Shown here one piece after another: positions 17,288-26,405 of a stretch of 64,000 nucleotides of DNA (position 1 is its first letter; each line of letters begins with the position of its first letter). The stretch is from Arthrobacter sp. StoSoilA2 (GTDB lineage: Bacteria > Actinomycetota > Actinomycetes > Actinomycetales > Micrococcaceae): NCBI RefSeq assembly GCF_019977195.1, contig NZ_AP024643.1, positions 4,030,001 to 4,094,000 on the forward strand. The letters are read 5' to 3'. The position numbers and the translations under genes were made by a program. The notes beneath the pieces were generated by a model. It was given only the letters and a program-made list of their open reading frames with translations, had not been told where the DNA came from and did not search any database.

Positions 17288-18853
17288 TCAGTGGGTGCTG
17301 GCGACGGCGATCGGTTCGCCGGAGACGTCGTCGTGGGCCTGCTTCTTGTCAGCCACGGCAAAGTACGTAAGCGCGGCTACCCCGGCTCCGATGAACCAGG
17401 CGAACGGCGCCGCTGCAGCCAATCCCGGGATGAAGGCGATTGCAATAGCCAGGGCGGCCGCGGGGAGCATGGCAACAATGGCCTTGGGGTTCACGCCCCG
17501 CTTGTAGAAGTACGCGCCCTTGGGATCGTCGGAGTAGAGCTCCGGGACGTTGACCTTGCCACGGCGGACGAGCCAGTAGTCAGCCATGACCACTCCGAAC
17601 AGCGGGCCGAGCAGTGCGCCCAGGCCGCCGAGGAAGTACACGATGACGATCGGGTTGTTGTAGAGGTTCCACGGCAGGATGATGAGGCCGATGATGCCGC
17701 TGACCCACGCCGCTTTACGGAAATTCAGGTGCCGCGGGAAAAGGTTGGTCAGTGCGTAGACGGGTGCCACGAAGTTGGCCATCAGGTTCACGGCGATGGT
17801 CAGGATCAGCAAGGCAAGGCAAGCGAGGACCAGCAAAAGAGTATTGGGGATGCTCTGGACGATATCCGACGGGCTCTCGATGACTGTGCCATTGATCTTG
17901 TACTGTCCACCGGCCATCACCACCACGATTGCACCGAATACCAGCATGTTGATGGGGATGCCCCAGAAGTTGCCCTTAACGATGGACTTCCTGGAAACAG
18001 AGGACCGGGTGAAATCGCAGAAGTTCAGGACGAACGTTCCGTAGATGGAAACCCACAATGCCCCGCCGGCGAAGATGGTGAGCCACATGTCGGCGCCCTC
18101 GAGTCCCTTGATGCCGCTCCACTGGATGGCGCCCCCGGCCTCAATGAAGACCCAGACGGCAATCGCAGCCATGGTCACCAGGATGATGGGACCCGCGAAG
18201 GCCTCGTATTTCCGGATCATTTCCATGCCGAAGCTGACGATGACCAACTGGACGATCCAGAGCGCCACGAAGGAGAGCCAGCCCAGCGTCGAAAGGCCAA
18301 GGATGGAGTTGCTGTCCAGGTCCTTCAGGCCCGGGGCCATGGCGACGAGCATCACGCGAAGTACCACCGATGCCAGGTATGTCTGGATACCGAACCAGGC
18401 GACAGCCACGGCGCCACGGACCAGGCTGGCGATTTGGGCGCCCCGGATGCCGAAGCTGATCCGGCTCATGACGGGGAAGGGGACGCCGGTCTTCTGGCCC
18501 ATGAATCCGGAGAAGTTCAAGAGGGCGAAGAGCAGGATAGCCCCGATTCCCAGTGCCACCAGGATCTGCCAGCCGCCCAGTCCGAGTGAGAACAAACCAA
18601 TGGCGAAGGCATAGTTACCCAGGCTGTGGACGTCATTGGCCCAGAGGGTAAAGATGCTGTAGCTGGTCCACTTACGGCCTGCAGCCTTGGTGGGTGCGAG
18701 GTCAGTGTTGTAAAGACTGGGGCTGATGGTACGGCCTGCGGCTTCGGAAGCAATAGCGCAAAGGTCCGTGTTGCCCACGGCCGGGTGGTTGGGCCCACCT
18801 GCTGTTTTGTCTTCCGGAGTCTCAGTGACGCCGACTGATGAAGTCGTCTGCAT
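17288..18853 (-). CDS. NCS1 family nucleobase/hydantoin/allantoin permease
   Basis: This 521-residue, twelve-helix transporter is of the NCS1 (Mhp1, PucI, allantoin permease) family. It shows the NxDL-x-P-like entry (SLYNTDLAPTKAAGRKWTSYSIFTLWANDVHSLGNY, where WxNDVHSLGNY is typical) and the GVPFPVMSRISFGIRGAQ helix 3. The ATG at 18853 has a GGAG site 8 bases upstream. The next genes encode a racemase-like protein and an SDR, so uptake of allantoin or a hydantoin is the best guess. A strong double box lies 23-60 bases before the start codon. Confidence 0.88.
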   Translation of the reverse strand: MQTTSSVGVTETPEDKTAGGPNHPAVGNTDLCAIASEAAGRTISPSLYNTDLAPTKAAGRKWTSYSIFTLWANDVHSLGNYAFAIGLFSLGLGGWQILVALGIGAILLFALLNFSGFMGQKTGVPFPVMSRISFGIRGAQIASLVRGAVAVAWFGIQTYLASVVLRVMLVAMAPGLKDLDSNSILGLSTLGWLSFVALWIVQLVIVSFGMEMIRKYEAFAGPIILVTMAAIAVWVFIEAGGAIQWSGIKGLEGADMWLTIFAGGALWVSIYGTFVLNFCDFTRSSVSRKSIVKGNFWGIPINMLVFGAIVVVMAGGQYKINGTVIESPSDIVQSIPNTLLLVLACLALLILTIAVNLMANFVAPVYALTNLFPRHLNFRKAAWVSGIIGLIILPWNLYNNPIVIVYFLGGLGALLGPLFGVVMADYWLVRRGKVNVPELYSDDPKGAYFYKRGVNPKAIVAMLPAAALAIAIAFIPGLAAAAPFAWFIGAGVAALTYFAVADKKQAHDDVSGEPIAVASTH

Positions 18854-18875
18854 CGTGGATCTCCACTTCGTACTG

Positions 18876-18913
18876 TTTCCACAAAGCGGAAACAAGTTAT
18901 TGAATAGTGAAAG
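18876..18913. promoter_or_regulatory. Paired 17-bp boxes upstream of the NCS1 permease
   Basis: TTTCCACAAAGCGGAAA starts at 18876 and is flanked by G and C, which extends the arms to GTTTCC/GGAAAC. TTATTGAATAGTGAAAG follows at 18897, 21 bp away. The second box is close to the second box upstream of uricase (TTATTGCTATGTGAAAG). A GTCACATTTGGTTG element is at 18965-18978. Confidence 0.65.
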
Positions 18914-19050
18914 TACTCTATGACCCAGGTCACGTCACGTCAAGGCGTCACAAGTGTATGGAGGGTCACATTTGGTTGAATGACCCGGCCTTTCCCAGTT
19001 GACTGTTGCGGTTACGTAATCCGTGTTGACGCTGCCCATCGGCAGACGTA

Positions 19051-19088
19051 ATCTCGAATTGCAGAATTTTATTCTCACAATACGAAAT
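19051..19088. promoter_or_regulatory. Paired weaker boxes upstream of aceE
   Basis: ATCTCGAATTGCAGAAT at 19051 and TTCTCACAATACGAAAT at 19072 each match about 10 of 17 positions of the best box in this region. They keep the 21-bp offset. They lie 57-94 bases before the aceE start. The assignment is weaker than for the permease and uricase sites. Confidence 0.42.
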
Positions 19089-19144
19089 TCCTTGAGCGCC
19101 CCCACAGAGCAAGCGCCCAGACATTCAATGAAGAGAGGTTGGAC

Positions 19145-21931
19145 GTGGCTGCAGGAGAAGAGACCTCACACATCCTCAGCGGGTTGACTGCCCAGCTGCC
19201 TGATCGTGATCCGGAAGAGACCGCGGAGTGGATTGAGTCCCTTGATGCGTTGATCGCGGAGCAGGGCACGGAGCGTGCCCAGTACATTATGCGTTCGTTG
19301 TTGCAGCGTGCCGGTGCCCGGTCGGTGGGTGTGCCGATGGTGACGACCACTGATTATGTGAACACGATCCCGGTGGACCAGGAAGCAGAATTCCCCGGGA
19401 ACGAGGAGTTCGAGCGCCGGTACCGTGCGTACATGCGCTGGAACGCCGCGGTCATGGTCCATCGTGCGCAGCGGGCCGATATCGGGGTGGGCGGGCATAT
19501 TTCCACCTATGCCGGCGCGGCGACCCTGTACGAGGTCGGGTTCAACCATTTCTTCCGCGGCAAGGACCACCCCTCGGGCGGGGACCAGGTGTTCTTCCAG
19601 GGACACGCGTCCCCGGGCATGTACGCCAGGGCGTTCATGGAAGGCCGGCTCTCGGAGGAGGACCTGGACGGGTTCCGCCAGGAAAAGTCCCGGGAAGGCC
19701 ATGCCCTGTCCTCGTACCCGCACCCGCGCCTGATGCCGGACTTCTGGGAATTCCCGACCGTGTCGATGGGTATCGGGCCGATGAACGCGATCTACCAGGC
19801 CCAGTCCAACCGGTACCTGCACAACCGCGGCATCAAGGACACCTCCGACCAGCAGGTCTGGGCGTTCCTGGGCGACGGGGAAATGGACGAGCCCGAATCC
19901 CGCGGCCTGCTCCAGCTCGCGGCGAACGAGAACCTGGACAACCTGAACTTCGTGATCAACTGCAACCTCCAGCGCCTGGACGGCCCCGTCCGCGGCAACG
20001 GCAAGATCATGCAGGAGTTGGAGGCGTTCTTCCGCGGCGCGGGCTGGAACGTGATCAAGGTCGTCTGGGGCCGGGAATGGGACTCCCTGCTGGAAGCGGA
20101 CCAGGACGGGGCGTTGGTGAAAATCATGAACGAAACCCCCGATGGTGACTACCAGACCTACAAGGCCGAGTCCGGCGGGTTCGTCCGGGACCACTTCTTC
20201 GGCAAGTCCCCGCAGACCAAGGACCTGGTCGCTGACCTGACCGATGACCAGATCTGGGGCCTCAAACGCGGCGGGCACGATTACCGCAAGGTCTACGCCG
20301 CGTACAAGGCAGCGGTCGAGTTCAAGGGCAAACCCACCGTGATCCTGGCCAAAACCGTCAAGGGCTACGGCCTGGGCCCGCACTTCGAAGGCCGCAACGC
20401 CACCCACCAGATGAAGAAGCTGACCATGGAAGACCTGAAGGCCTTCCGTGACCACCTGCGCATCCCCATCAGCGATGACCAGCTCGACGCGGACCTCTAC
20501 CGGCCCCCGTACTACCACCCCGGCATGGACGCCCCGGAAATCAAATACCTCATGGAACGCCGGGCAGAACTGGGCGGTTTCGTCCCCGAACGCCGCCGCA
20601 CCCACACCCCCGTGACCCTGCCCGAAGCCAAATCCTACGAGGTCGCCAAACGCGGCTCCGGCAAACAACAAGCCGCGACCACCATGGCCTTCGTCCGGCT
20701 CCTGAAAGACCTCATGCGGGACAAGAACTTCGGGGCCCGGTTCGTGCCCGTCGTCCCGGACGAATCACGCACCTTCGGCATGGACGCGTTCTTCCCGACC
20801 GCGAAAATCTACAACCCCAAGGGCCAGAACTACCTCTCCGTGGACCGGGACCTCGTCCTGGCCTACAAGGAATCCCCCGCCGGGCAACTGATCCACCCCG
20901 GCATCAACGAAGCCGGCGCCGTCGCAGCATTCACCGCCGCCGGCACCGCGTACGCCACCCACGGCGAACCCCTGGTCCCGATCTACGTCTTCTACTCCAT
21001 GTTCGGCTTCCAACGCACCGGAGATTCCTTCTGGGCCGCCGCGGACCAAATGACCCGCGGCTTCATCATCGGCGCCACCGCAGGACGAACCACCCTCACC
21101 GGCGAAGGACTCCAACACGCCGACGGGCACTCCCCCCTCCTGGCCTCCACCAACCCCGCCGTGAAAACCTACGACCCCGCCTACGGCTACGAAATCGGCC
21201 ACATCATCCGCCACGGCCTCGAAGAAATGTACGGCGAGGACAGTACAGACCGCACCGGTGAAGACCGCAACGTGATGTACTACCTCACCGTCTACAACGA
21301 ACCCATCACCCAACCCGCCGAACCGGAAAACCTGGACATCAACGGCCTGATCAAGGGCATCTACCGCCTCGCCCCCGCCCCGGAAAACACCAATGGCGCC
21401 GCCAACACAGGTACCAACCGGCCCACCGCGAACATCCTCGCCTCCGGAGTCTCCGTACCCTGGGCCCTGGAAGCCGCCCGGATCCTCGCCCAGGACTGGG
21501 GCGTCGCCGCCGAAGTCTGGTCCGTGACGTCCTGGAACGAACTCCGACGCGACGGACTCGCCGCCGAAGAACACGCCTTCCTCAACCCCGGCCAACCCGC
21601 CCGCACCCCGTTCATCACCGAACAACTCGCCGGCACCACCGGACCCGTCATCGCCGTGTCCGACTACATGAAAGCCGTCCCCGACCAAATCCGCCAATTC
21701 ATCCCCAACGACTTCGCCTCCCTCGGAGCAGACGGCTTCGGCTTCTCCGACACCCGCCAAGCCGCCCGCCGCTACTTCAAAAACGACACCCACTCCATCG
21801 TCGCCAAAACCCTCCAGTTGCTGGCGGCGAGGGGCGAAGTCGAGGAGGGTGCGCCGTCGTACGCCATTGACCGTTACAAGCTGCTCGATGTGAACGCCGG
21901 CACCACCGGCGGAGCGGGCGGCGACGCCTAA
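19145..21931 (+). CDS. aceE: Pyruvate dehydrogenase E1, homodimeric type
   Basis: This 928-residue protein is the thiamine-diphosphate E1 component that decarboxylates pyruvate and acetylates lipoyl-E2. The TPP-binding motif GDGEMDEPESRG...NFVINCN is clear. The N-terminal YIMRSLLQRAG and TTDYVNTIP segments and the central DESRTFGMDAFF and GINEAGAV segments are typical of AceE. The GTG at 19145 has an AGAGAGG site six bases upstream and is preferred over the TTG at 19139. It stands alone without E2 or E3, as usual in Actinobacteria. Possible IclR-like boxes upstream would link it to glyoxylate oxidation. Confidence 0.95.
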   Translation: MAAGEETSHILSGLTAQLPDRDPEETAEWIESLDALIAEQGTERAQYIMRSLLQRAGARSVGVPMVTTTDYVNTIPVDQEAEFPGNEEFERRYRAYMRWNAAVMVHRAQRADIGVGGHISTYAGAATLYEVGFNHFFRGKDHPSGGDQVFFQGHASPGMYARAFMEGRLSEEDLDGFRQEKSREGHALSSYPHPRLMPDFWEFPTVSMGIGPMNAIYQAQSNRYLHNRGIKDTSDQQVWAFLGDGEMDEPESRGLLQLAANENLDNLNFVINCNLQRLDGPVRGNGKIMQELEAFFRGAGWNVIKVVWGREWDSLLEADQDGALVKIMNETPDGDYQTYKAESGGFVRDHFFGKSPQTKDLVADLTDDQIWGLKRGGHDYRKVYAAYKAAVEFKGKPTVILAKTVKGYGLGPHFEGRNATHQMKKLTMEDLKAFRDHLRIPISDDQLDADLYRPPYYHPGMDAPEIKYLMERRAELGGFVPERRRTHTPVTLPEAKSYEVAKRGSGKQQAATTMAFVRLLKDLMRDKNFGARFVPVVPDESRTFGMDAFFPTAKIYNPKGQNYLSVDRDLVLAYKESPAGQLIHPGINEAGAVAAFTAAGTAYATHGEPLVPIYVFYSMFGFQRTGDSFWAAADQMTRGFIIGATAGRTTLTGEGLQHADGHSPLLASTNPAVKTYDPAYGYEIGHIIRHGLEEMYGEDSTDRTGEDRNVMYYLTVYNEPITQPAEPENLDINGLIKGIYRLAPAPENTNGAANTGTNRPTANILASGVSVPWALEAARILAQDWGVAAEVWSVTSWNELRRDGLAAEEHAFLNPGQPARTPFITEQLAGTTGPVIAVSDYMKAVPDQIRQFIPNDFASLGADGFGFSDTRQAARRYFKNDTHSIVAKTLQLLAARGEVEEGAPSYAIDRYKLLDVNAGTTGGAGGDA

Positions 21932-21957
21932 CAGCCGAAGCATGACAAGGCAATAAG

Positions 21958-22006
21958 ACAGTTGGCGGCAGTGTTCACGAAGAACTCTGCCGCCAACTGT
22001 ATTTTT
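21958..22006 (+). terminator. Terminator of aceE
   Basis: ACAGTTGGCGGCAG pairs perfectly with CTGCCGCCAACTGT around a 15-base loop. ATTTTTG follows. It also faces the convergent DUF1508 gene. Confidence 0.9.
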
Positions 22007-22025
22007 GGTTGTACTGCGGGGAGGC

Positions 22026-22217
22026 TCAGGTGCCCAGATTCCTCCGGTCTACGACGAATCCGGTTGCCGCGTTTTCGCGGACCGCGTTGATACCGGCCAC
22101 GACAGCCTTCAAATTGGGAAACTGTGGCGACACTGCCACAACTGTGCCGTCATCGGCTGTGAGTCGGAACCTGAACGTGTTCGTCCCGGCCTTGAGTATT
22201 TCGAAACTGCCCGCCAT
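22026..22217 (-). CDS. DUF1508 (YegP-like) protein
   Basis: This 63-residue protein has a single DUF1508 unit: GSFEILKAGTNTFRFRLTADDGTVVAVS, then KAVVAGINAVRENA. Such small beta-alpha proteins are widespread and of unknown function. The ATG at 22217 lies just after a GGAGGAAAAGGGG ribosome site on the minus strand. It is convergent with aceE. The N-terminal extension available in the frame starts inside that ribosome site and was not used. Confidence 0.85.
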   Translation of the reverse strand: MAGSFEILKAGTNTFRFRLTADDGTVVAVSPQFPNLKAVVAGINAVRENAATGFVVDRRNLGT

Positions 22218-22402
22218 CTTCCCCTTTTCCTCCACGCATCATTGCATTAGAGCGATTTGAACAATTCCCTACAGACAATAATGGCCGTCGGAACCTACCA
22301 ACAGACCTACTGAGGAGTAGTTTGCAACCGATTTTGGTAGATGTCGTGGAAAGCCCCGAAGGAGCTACAGACCTCACGGATGCCCGCGCGTATCGTGAGG
22401 AT

Positions 22403-23014
22403 ATGACTGAATCCGGCGTGGCGCCCACTACGGGCGTCTTGCTTGCTGCGGGGGCCGGTACGCGCTTGGGCCGCGGACCCAAGGCGCTGCTCCCCTACCG
22501 CGGCCGAACGCTGGTTGAGGTGCTCGCCGATACGCTGTTCGACGGCGGCTGCCGGGAGGTCGTTGTGGTTGTTGGGGCCGAGGCGGACCGCGTTCGAAGC
22601 ACCACCGACCTACGGACGTATACGGTGGTGGAGAACAAGAACTGGGCCAAAGGCATGGCGGGTTCTTTCCGCGCAGGAATCGAGGCCGCGTCACCCGGAC
22701 ACAGCATCATGGTGGCGTTGGTGGACCAGCCCGGATTAACCCCGACGGCGGTCAGCAGATTGCTGGGCAGCCACCGTCCCGGTCGGGTCACGGCAGCCGC
22801 CTATCCTGACGAGTCAGGCCGCCTTAAGCGTCGGCACCCGGTGATTATCGACGTCGGGCTCCGATCCCAAGCGGCGGAAGCCGCGAATGGTGACACGGGG
22901 GCGCGATCCTTCCTCAAGGCGCATCCGGGCCTGGTGGACCTGGTGGATTGCAGCGATCTCTGCTCGGGCGAGGACCTGGATACGAAGGACCAGTTGCACT
23001 TGCTGGAGGACTGA
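22403..23014 (+). CDS. MobA-like nucleotidyltransferase (Moco cytidylyltransferase, MocA type)
   Basis: This 203-residue protein has the nucleotidyltransferase signature LAAGAGTRLGRGPKALLPYRG, the ENKNWAKGMAGSFRAG segment and the acidic ALVDQPGL motif. MocA-type enzymes attach CMP to the molybdenum cofactor for xanthine dehydrogenase-family enzymes. The neighbouring xanthine dehydrogenase genes support that role. The ATG at 22403 follows GTGAGGAT; an upstream TTG-start extension lacks similarity. The GNAT gene follows after 52 bases. Confidence 0.83.
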   Translation: MTESGVAPTTGVLLAAGAGTRLGRGPKALLPYRGRTLVEVLADTLFDGGCREVVVVVGAEADRVRSTTDLRTYTVVENKNWAKGMAGSFRAGIEAASPGHSIMVALVDQPGLTPTAVSRLLGSHRPGRVTAAAYPDESGRLKRRHPVIIDVGLRSQAAEAANGDTGARSFLKAHPGLVDLVDCSDLCSGEDLDTKDQLHLLED

Positions 23015-23066
23015 CTGCGGAGCTGAGCGTAGGGCTGACCCATCCTGAGCCGGTAAGTTTGAATCC

Positions 23067-23534
23067 ATGATCCAGATTGCACCTGACGATCCCACGCGCC
23101 CGGATGTTCATCAGCTCCTCAGCGAGCATCTGGCGGATATGTTTGCGACGTCGCCGGCAGAAAGCGTGCACGCGTTGGACCATTCGGCGTTGTCGCATGA
23201 AACGATCACGTTCTGGACAGCCCGCGAGGACGGCGTGTTGCTTGGATGCGGGGCGCTGAAGGAACTGGCCGCGGGGCATGCTGAGATCAAGTCGATGCGC
23301 ACCACCACCGCTGCCCGTGGGCGGGGAGTGGCCACCCGCATGCTCGAACATATCGTGGCCGAAGCCGGCCGGCGGGGATACGAACGTGTGAGCTTGGAAA
23401 CGGGAACCGAAGAGTACTTTGCGCCCGCGCGTCGCTTGTATGCCAGGCATGGATTCACCGAATGCCCGCCCTTCGCCGACTACACCCTGGACCCGAACAG
23501 CGTGTTCATGGAGCTCACCCTCTCGCCCAAGTAG
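23067..23534 (+). CDS. GNAT family N-acetyltransferase
   Basis: This 155-residue protein contains the acetyl-CoA-binding R-G-x-G motif as TTAARGRGVATRMLEHIVAEA, and ARRLYARHGFTECPPFADY, typical of GNAT motifs A and B. The DPNSVFMELTL end resembles the YhbS/PA4866-like small-molecule acetylators. The substrate is unknown. The last two codons and the stop lie inside the palindromic element at 23526-23590. Confidence 0.87.
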   Translation: MIQIAPDDPTRPDVHQLLSEHLADMFATSPAESVHALDHSALSHETITFWTAREDGVLLGCGALKELAAGHAEIKSMRTTTAARGRGVATRMLEHIVAEAGRRGYERVSLETGTEEYFAPARRLYARHGFTECPPFADYTLDPNSVFMELTLSPK

Positions 23535-23590
23535 GTAGCATTTGTGCGCGTTTAGACGGCTCAAAACGCGCACAAATGCGACTCAGTTGG
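23526..23590. repeat. Palindromic gene-end element (type CCCAAGTA...CAGTTGGGG)
   Basis: GCATTTGTGCGCGTTT and AAACGCGCACAAATGC form a 16-bp perfect stem. The flanks CCCAAGTAGGTAGCA and CTCAGTTGGGG nearly match those at 9993-10058. Here the left flank supplies the last two GNAT codons and its stop, and the right flank supplies the last two xanthine dehydrogenase codons and its stop. Confidence 0.8.
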
Positions 23591-26405
23591 GGATCAGGGT
23601 GCGGTCACGGAGGGCCAGGTAGATTTTGTCCCGGGCGATGGGCAATTCGCCGAAACGGACCCCGGTGGCGTTGCGGATCGCATTGGCCAGCGCGGGTGCC
23701 ACGGGGTTGAACGGGCTCTCGCTCATGGACTTGGCGCCGAGGGGCCCGGTGGTGTCGTTGGTTGTTGCGAAATAGACCTCGCTCCGCGGCACGTCCGCGA
23801 ATGAGGGAATGTGATACTGCCGGAGGATATCGGTGGTGACGTGTCCGGCGTCGTCCACTTTCACTTCCTCATACAGCACCGCACCAAGTGCCTGCGCGAT
23901 GCCGCCTTCGATCTGCCCACGGCACTGACGAGGGTTCACCACAACGCCGGCATCTGCGGCTTGCACGCTCTGCAGGATCCGCAGCTCACCCGTTCCCGTA
24001 TTAACGGCAACCCGGAAACCGTGGACATTGAAGGCCACTGACCGCGGCGTTCCTCCCCAGTTGCCATCCGTGGCGAGGCGAACGCCTTGCAGACGGGCGG
24101 CGTCGAAAATTTCCGTGAGCGGAACAACACGGTCACCGCACTCGACAGCCCCGTCCACCAAGCGGCAATCCGCTAATGCAGCCCCTGTCAGCGAAGCCGC
24201 GACGGTCTGGATCCTCCTGGCGAGTTCAAGGGCCGCACCGAGCGTCGCCTTGCCGGCCACCACCGTCCCGGCCGAACCAAATGCGCCGGTATCGTGCTCC
24301 ACGAGGTCCGTATCGGACTGCCGGACGGTAATTTTTGAGGCGGCCGTTGCCAACGCAGTCGCAGCCAGTTGCGCATGGACGGTCGTGGTGCCGTTCCCGA
24401 ACTCTGCAGTACCGACGTCGACGGCGAACCTTCCGTCCGCTTCCAAGCTCACCCTCGTGTGGGCGAAGTGGCCGCGCGGCGGGACGGTATCGATCATGGA
24501 CAGGGCCGCACCTTCGCCGATGACCCAGTCCGGACCGAAGTCGTCGAGTCCGGCGGCCCGGTAACGCTCCTTGCCACGGTCCAGGGCGTCCCGGACCAAG
24601 GCCACGCACTGGTCCAGACCGTAACTACCGTAGTGGACGTCTTCCTCGGGCTCGGGCGTGGTGGACAACATGTGATCGCCGGGCCGGACCATGTTCTTAA
24701 GCCGGAACTCCAAGGGGTCCATGCCGATTCCGATCGCAAGCTCGTCAATTGCCGACTCGATCGCGAAAATCATCTGGCTCAACCCATACCCCCGGAAGGC
24801 ACCGGCGGGAACGGTGTTGGTGTAGACGGCCTGCGCATCCACTTTCTTGTTCACGCACTTGTAGACCGCCAGCGATTCGCCACAGCCGTGGAACATCACG
24901 CCGGGCGCATGGTTTCCGTAAGCGCCGGTGTTGGTGATGACGTCCAATTGAAGGGCGGTCAGGTATCCGTCCCGGCTGGCTCCAGCTTTGAGATTAATGG
25001 TGAAGGGGTGCCTTGTGGTGGCGGCCATGAACTGCTCAGTCCGGGTGAACTCCACCTGGACCGGCCTACGCAAAGCCAGTGCCGCGAGGGCCACAAGGTC
25101 CTCGGTGAGGACCTCCTGTTTCCCGCCAAAACCTCCGCCAACACGGCCGGCCACCACGCGGACCGTCTCCTCCGGCAGGTTAAACAAGCGCATCAAGGTG
25201 CGCTTCACAAGGAACGGAACCTGCGTGGAGGAACGGACAACCAGTCTGCCTTCCTCATCCAGCCAGGCAATGGACGCGTGCGTTTCCATCGCAACGTGCT
25301 GAACCCTTTGCGTCTTGTACGTGTGCTCATGGATGAAGTCGGCTGCCGCGAAGCCATCGTCCACGCTGCCCAGCTCGGCATGGACTTCGGCCACCACGTT
25401 CTCCAGTGGCCGGGAGATTCTGGAGTAGGCCCCGTCCTTGTCGCCATGGATTGCCGGGGCACCGGGAAGAATTGCCTCTTGGGGCGTAAACACTGGCTCC
25501 AGAAGCTCGTACTCCACAACAAGCGCCCGGGTTCCGGCCTCGGCAGCACCAACGGACTCCGCCACGACAGCGGCAACGCGCTGCCCGATGAACCGCACTA
25601 CGTTGTCCAGCACGCGGGTGTCATCGGGATCGTCAGTGAAGTGTTCGTGCTGGGCAGTGGAGAACAACTGCGCCGGCGCGTCTTCGTGTGTGAACACGGC
25701 GACGACGCCAGGAACAGCCAGTGCAGCGGTCTTGTCAATGGATACGATCCGGGCGTGTGGATGCGGCGAACGGAGAAGCTTGAGGTGCAGTAATCCGCGC
25801 AGCTGCTCGGCCGGGACATCCAGGGTGTACCGGGCAGTTCCGGTCACCACGGCTTGACCGGCGGGTGCTGGCACATTGTCCCCGAGCTGGCCGGGCGTGG
25901 CTTCCACAGCGGCAGGATGACCGGCGCCAGGCGATTGTGCCCCGGAAACGTCAGCTCCGGCGTCGTGCGCGTGCCCGCCGCCATGACCGCACACAGCGTC
26001 AGCGATGGAACGGTAGCCGGTGCAGCGGCACAGATTGCCTTTGAGGTTGCGGGGCAGGTTGGCACGTTGCTCGTCGTCGAAAGTTGCTGCCGTCATGACC
26101 ATGCCAGCGGTGCAGAAACCGCATTGGAAACCCTGCGCTTCAAGGAACTGCTCCTGCACCGGGTGAAGGTTTTGGCCTGTGGAGAGGCCCTCGATCGTGG
26201 TGACCGCTTTGCCATCGGCGCGAACAGCCGGGTAGATGCAGCTGTGGACGGGGGTGCCATCGACGTGCACAGTGCAGGCGCCGCAGTCACCGCCGTCGCA
26301 GCCCTTCTTAACGCCGAAGTTTCCCTGCTCCCGTAGGAAAGTGCGCAGGCATTGGCCGGGGCGGGGTGTGGCCTGGGAGGCAGCGCCGTTGATCTCAATT
26401 GCCAT
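23583..26405 (-). CDS. Xanthine dehydrogenase, fused FeS and molybdenum subunits
   Basis: This 940-residue fusion has an N-terminal two-[2Fe-2S] domain (GCDGGDCGAC..., then FQCGFC and NLCRCTGYR). A Gly/Pro/Ala-rich linker at about residues 140-185 follows, then the molybdopterin domain with AGRVGGGFGGKQ, GAFRGYG and the catalytic Glu in KSMSESPF. It oxidises hypoxanthine or xanthine to urate. The FAD subunit is the upstream gene, overlapping by 11 bases, and XdhC precedes that. The order FeS-Moco in one chain with a separate FAD chain differs from single-chain XDH and the usual three-chain form. The exact purine substrate is not certain. Confidence 0.9.
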   Translation of the reverse strand: MAIEINGAASQATPRPGQCLRTFLREQGNFGVKKGCDGGDCGACTVHVDGTPVHSCIYPAVRADGKAVTTIEGLSTGQNLHPVQEQFLEAQGFQCGFCTAGMVMTAATFDDEQRANLPRNLKGNLCRCTGYRSIADAVCGHGGGHAHDAGADVSGAQSPGAGHPAAVEATPGQLGDNVPAPAGQAVVTGTARYTLDVPAEQLRGLLHLKLLRSPHPHARIVSIDKTAALAVPGVVAVFTHEDAPAQLFSTAQHEHFTDDPDDTRVLDNVVRFIGQRVAAVVAESVGAAEAGTRALVVEYELLEPVFTPQEAILPGAPAIHGDKDGAYSRISRPLENVVAEVHAELGSVDDGFAAADFIHEHTYKTQRVQHVAMETHASIAWLDEEGRLVVRSSTQVPFLVKRTLMRLFNLPEETVRVVAGRVGGGFGGKQEVLTEDLVALAALALRRPVQVEFTRTEQFMAATTRHPFTINLKAGASRDGYLTALQLDVITNTGAYGNHAPGVMFHGCGESLAVYKCVNKKVDAQAVYTNTVPAGAFRGYGLSQMIFAIESAIDELAIGIGMDPLEFRLKNMVRPGDHMLSTTPEPEEDVHYGSYGLDQCVALVRDALDRGKERYRAAGLDDFGPDWVIGEGAALSMIDTVPPRGHFAHTRVSLEADGRFAVDVGTAEFGNGTTTVHAQLAATALATAASKITVRQSDTDLVEHDTGAFGSAGTVVAGKATLGAALELARRIQTVAASLTGAALADCRLVDGAVECGDRVVPLTEIFDAARLQGVRLATDGNWGGTPRSVAFNVHGFRVAVNTGTGELRILQSVQAADAGVVVNPRQCRGQIEGGIAQALGAVLYEEVKVDDAGHVTTDILRQYHIPSFADVPRSEVYFATTNDTTGPLGAKSMSESPFNPVAPALANAIRNATGVRFGELPIARDKIYLALRDRTLIPN

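Noticed and set aside
17135..18589. 484-codon open frame antisense to the NCS1 permease
   Set aside because: Acidic and low in hydrophobic residues, as expected for the complement of a membrane protein gene in GC-rich DNA.
19145..21931. Change of codon style along aceE (very C-ending in the middle and later part)
   Set aside because: The reading frame and all motifs are continuous; selection for translation or old gene conversion would explain it, and I cannot separate them without a paralogue.
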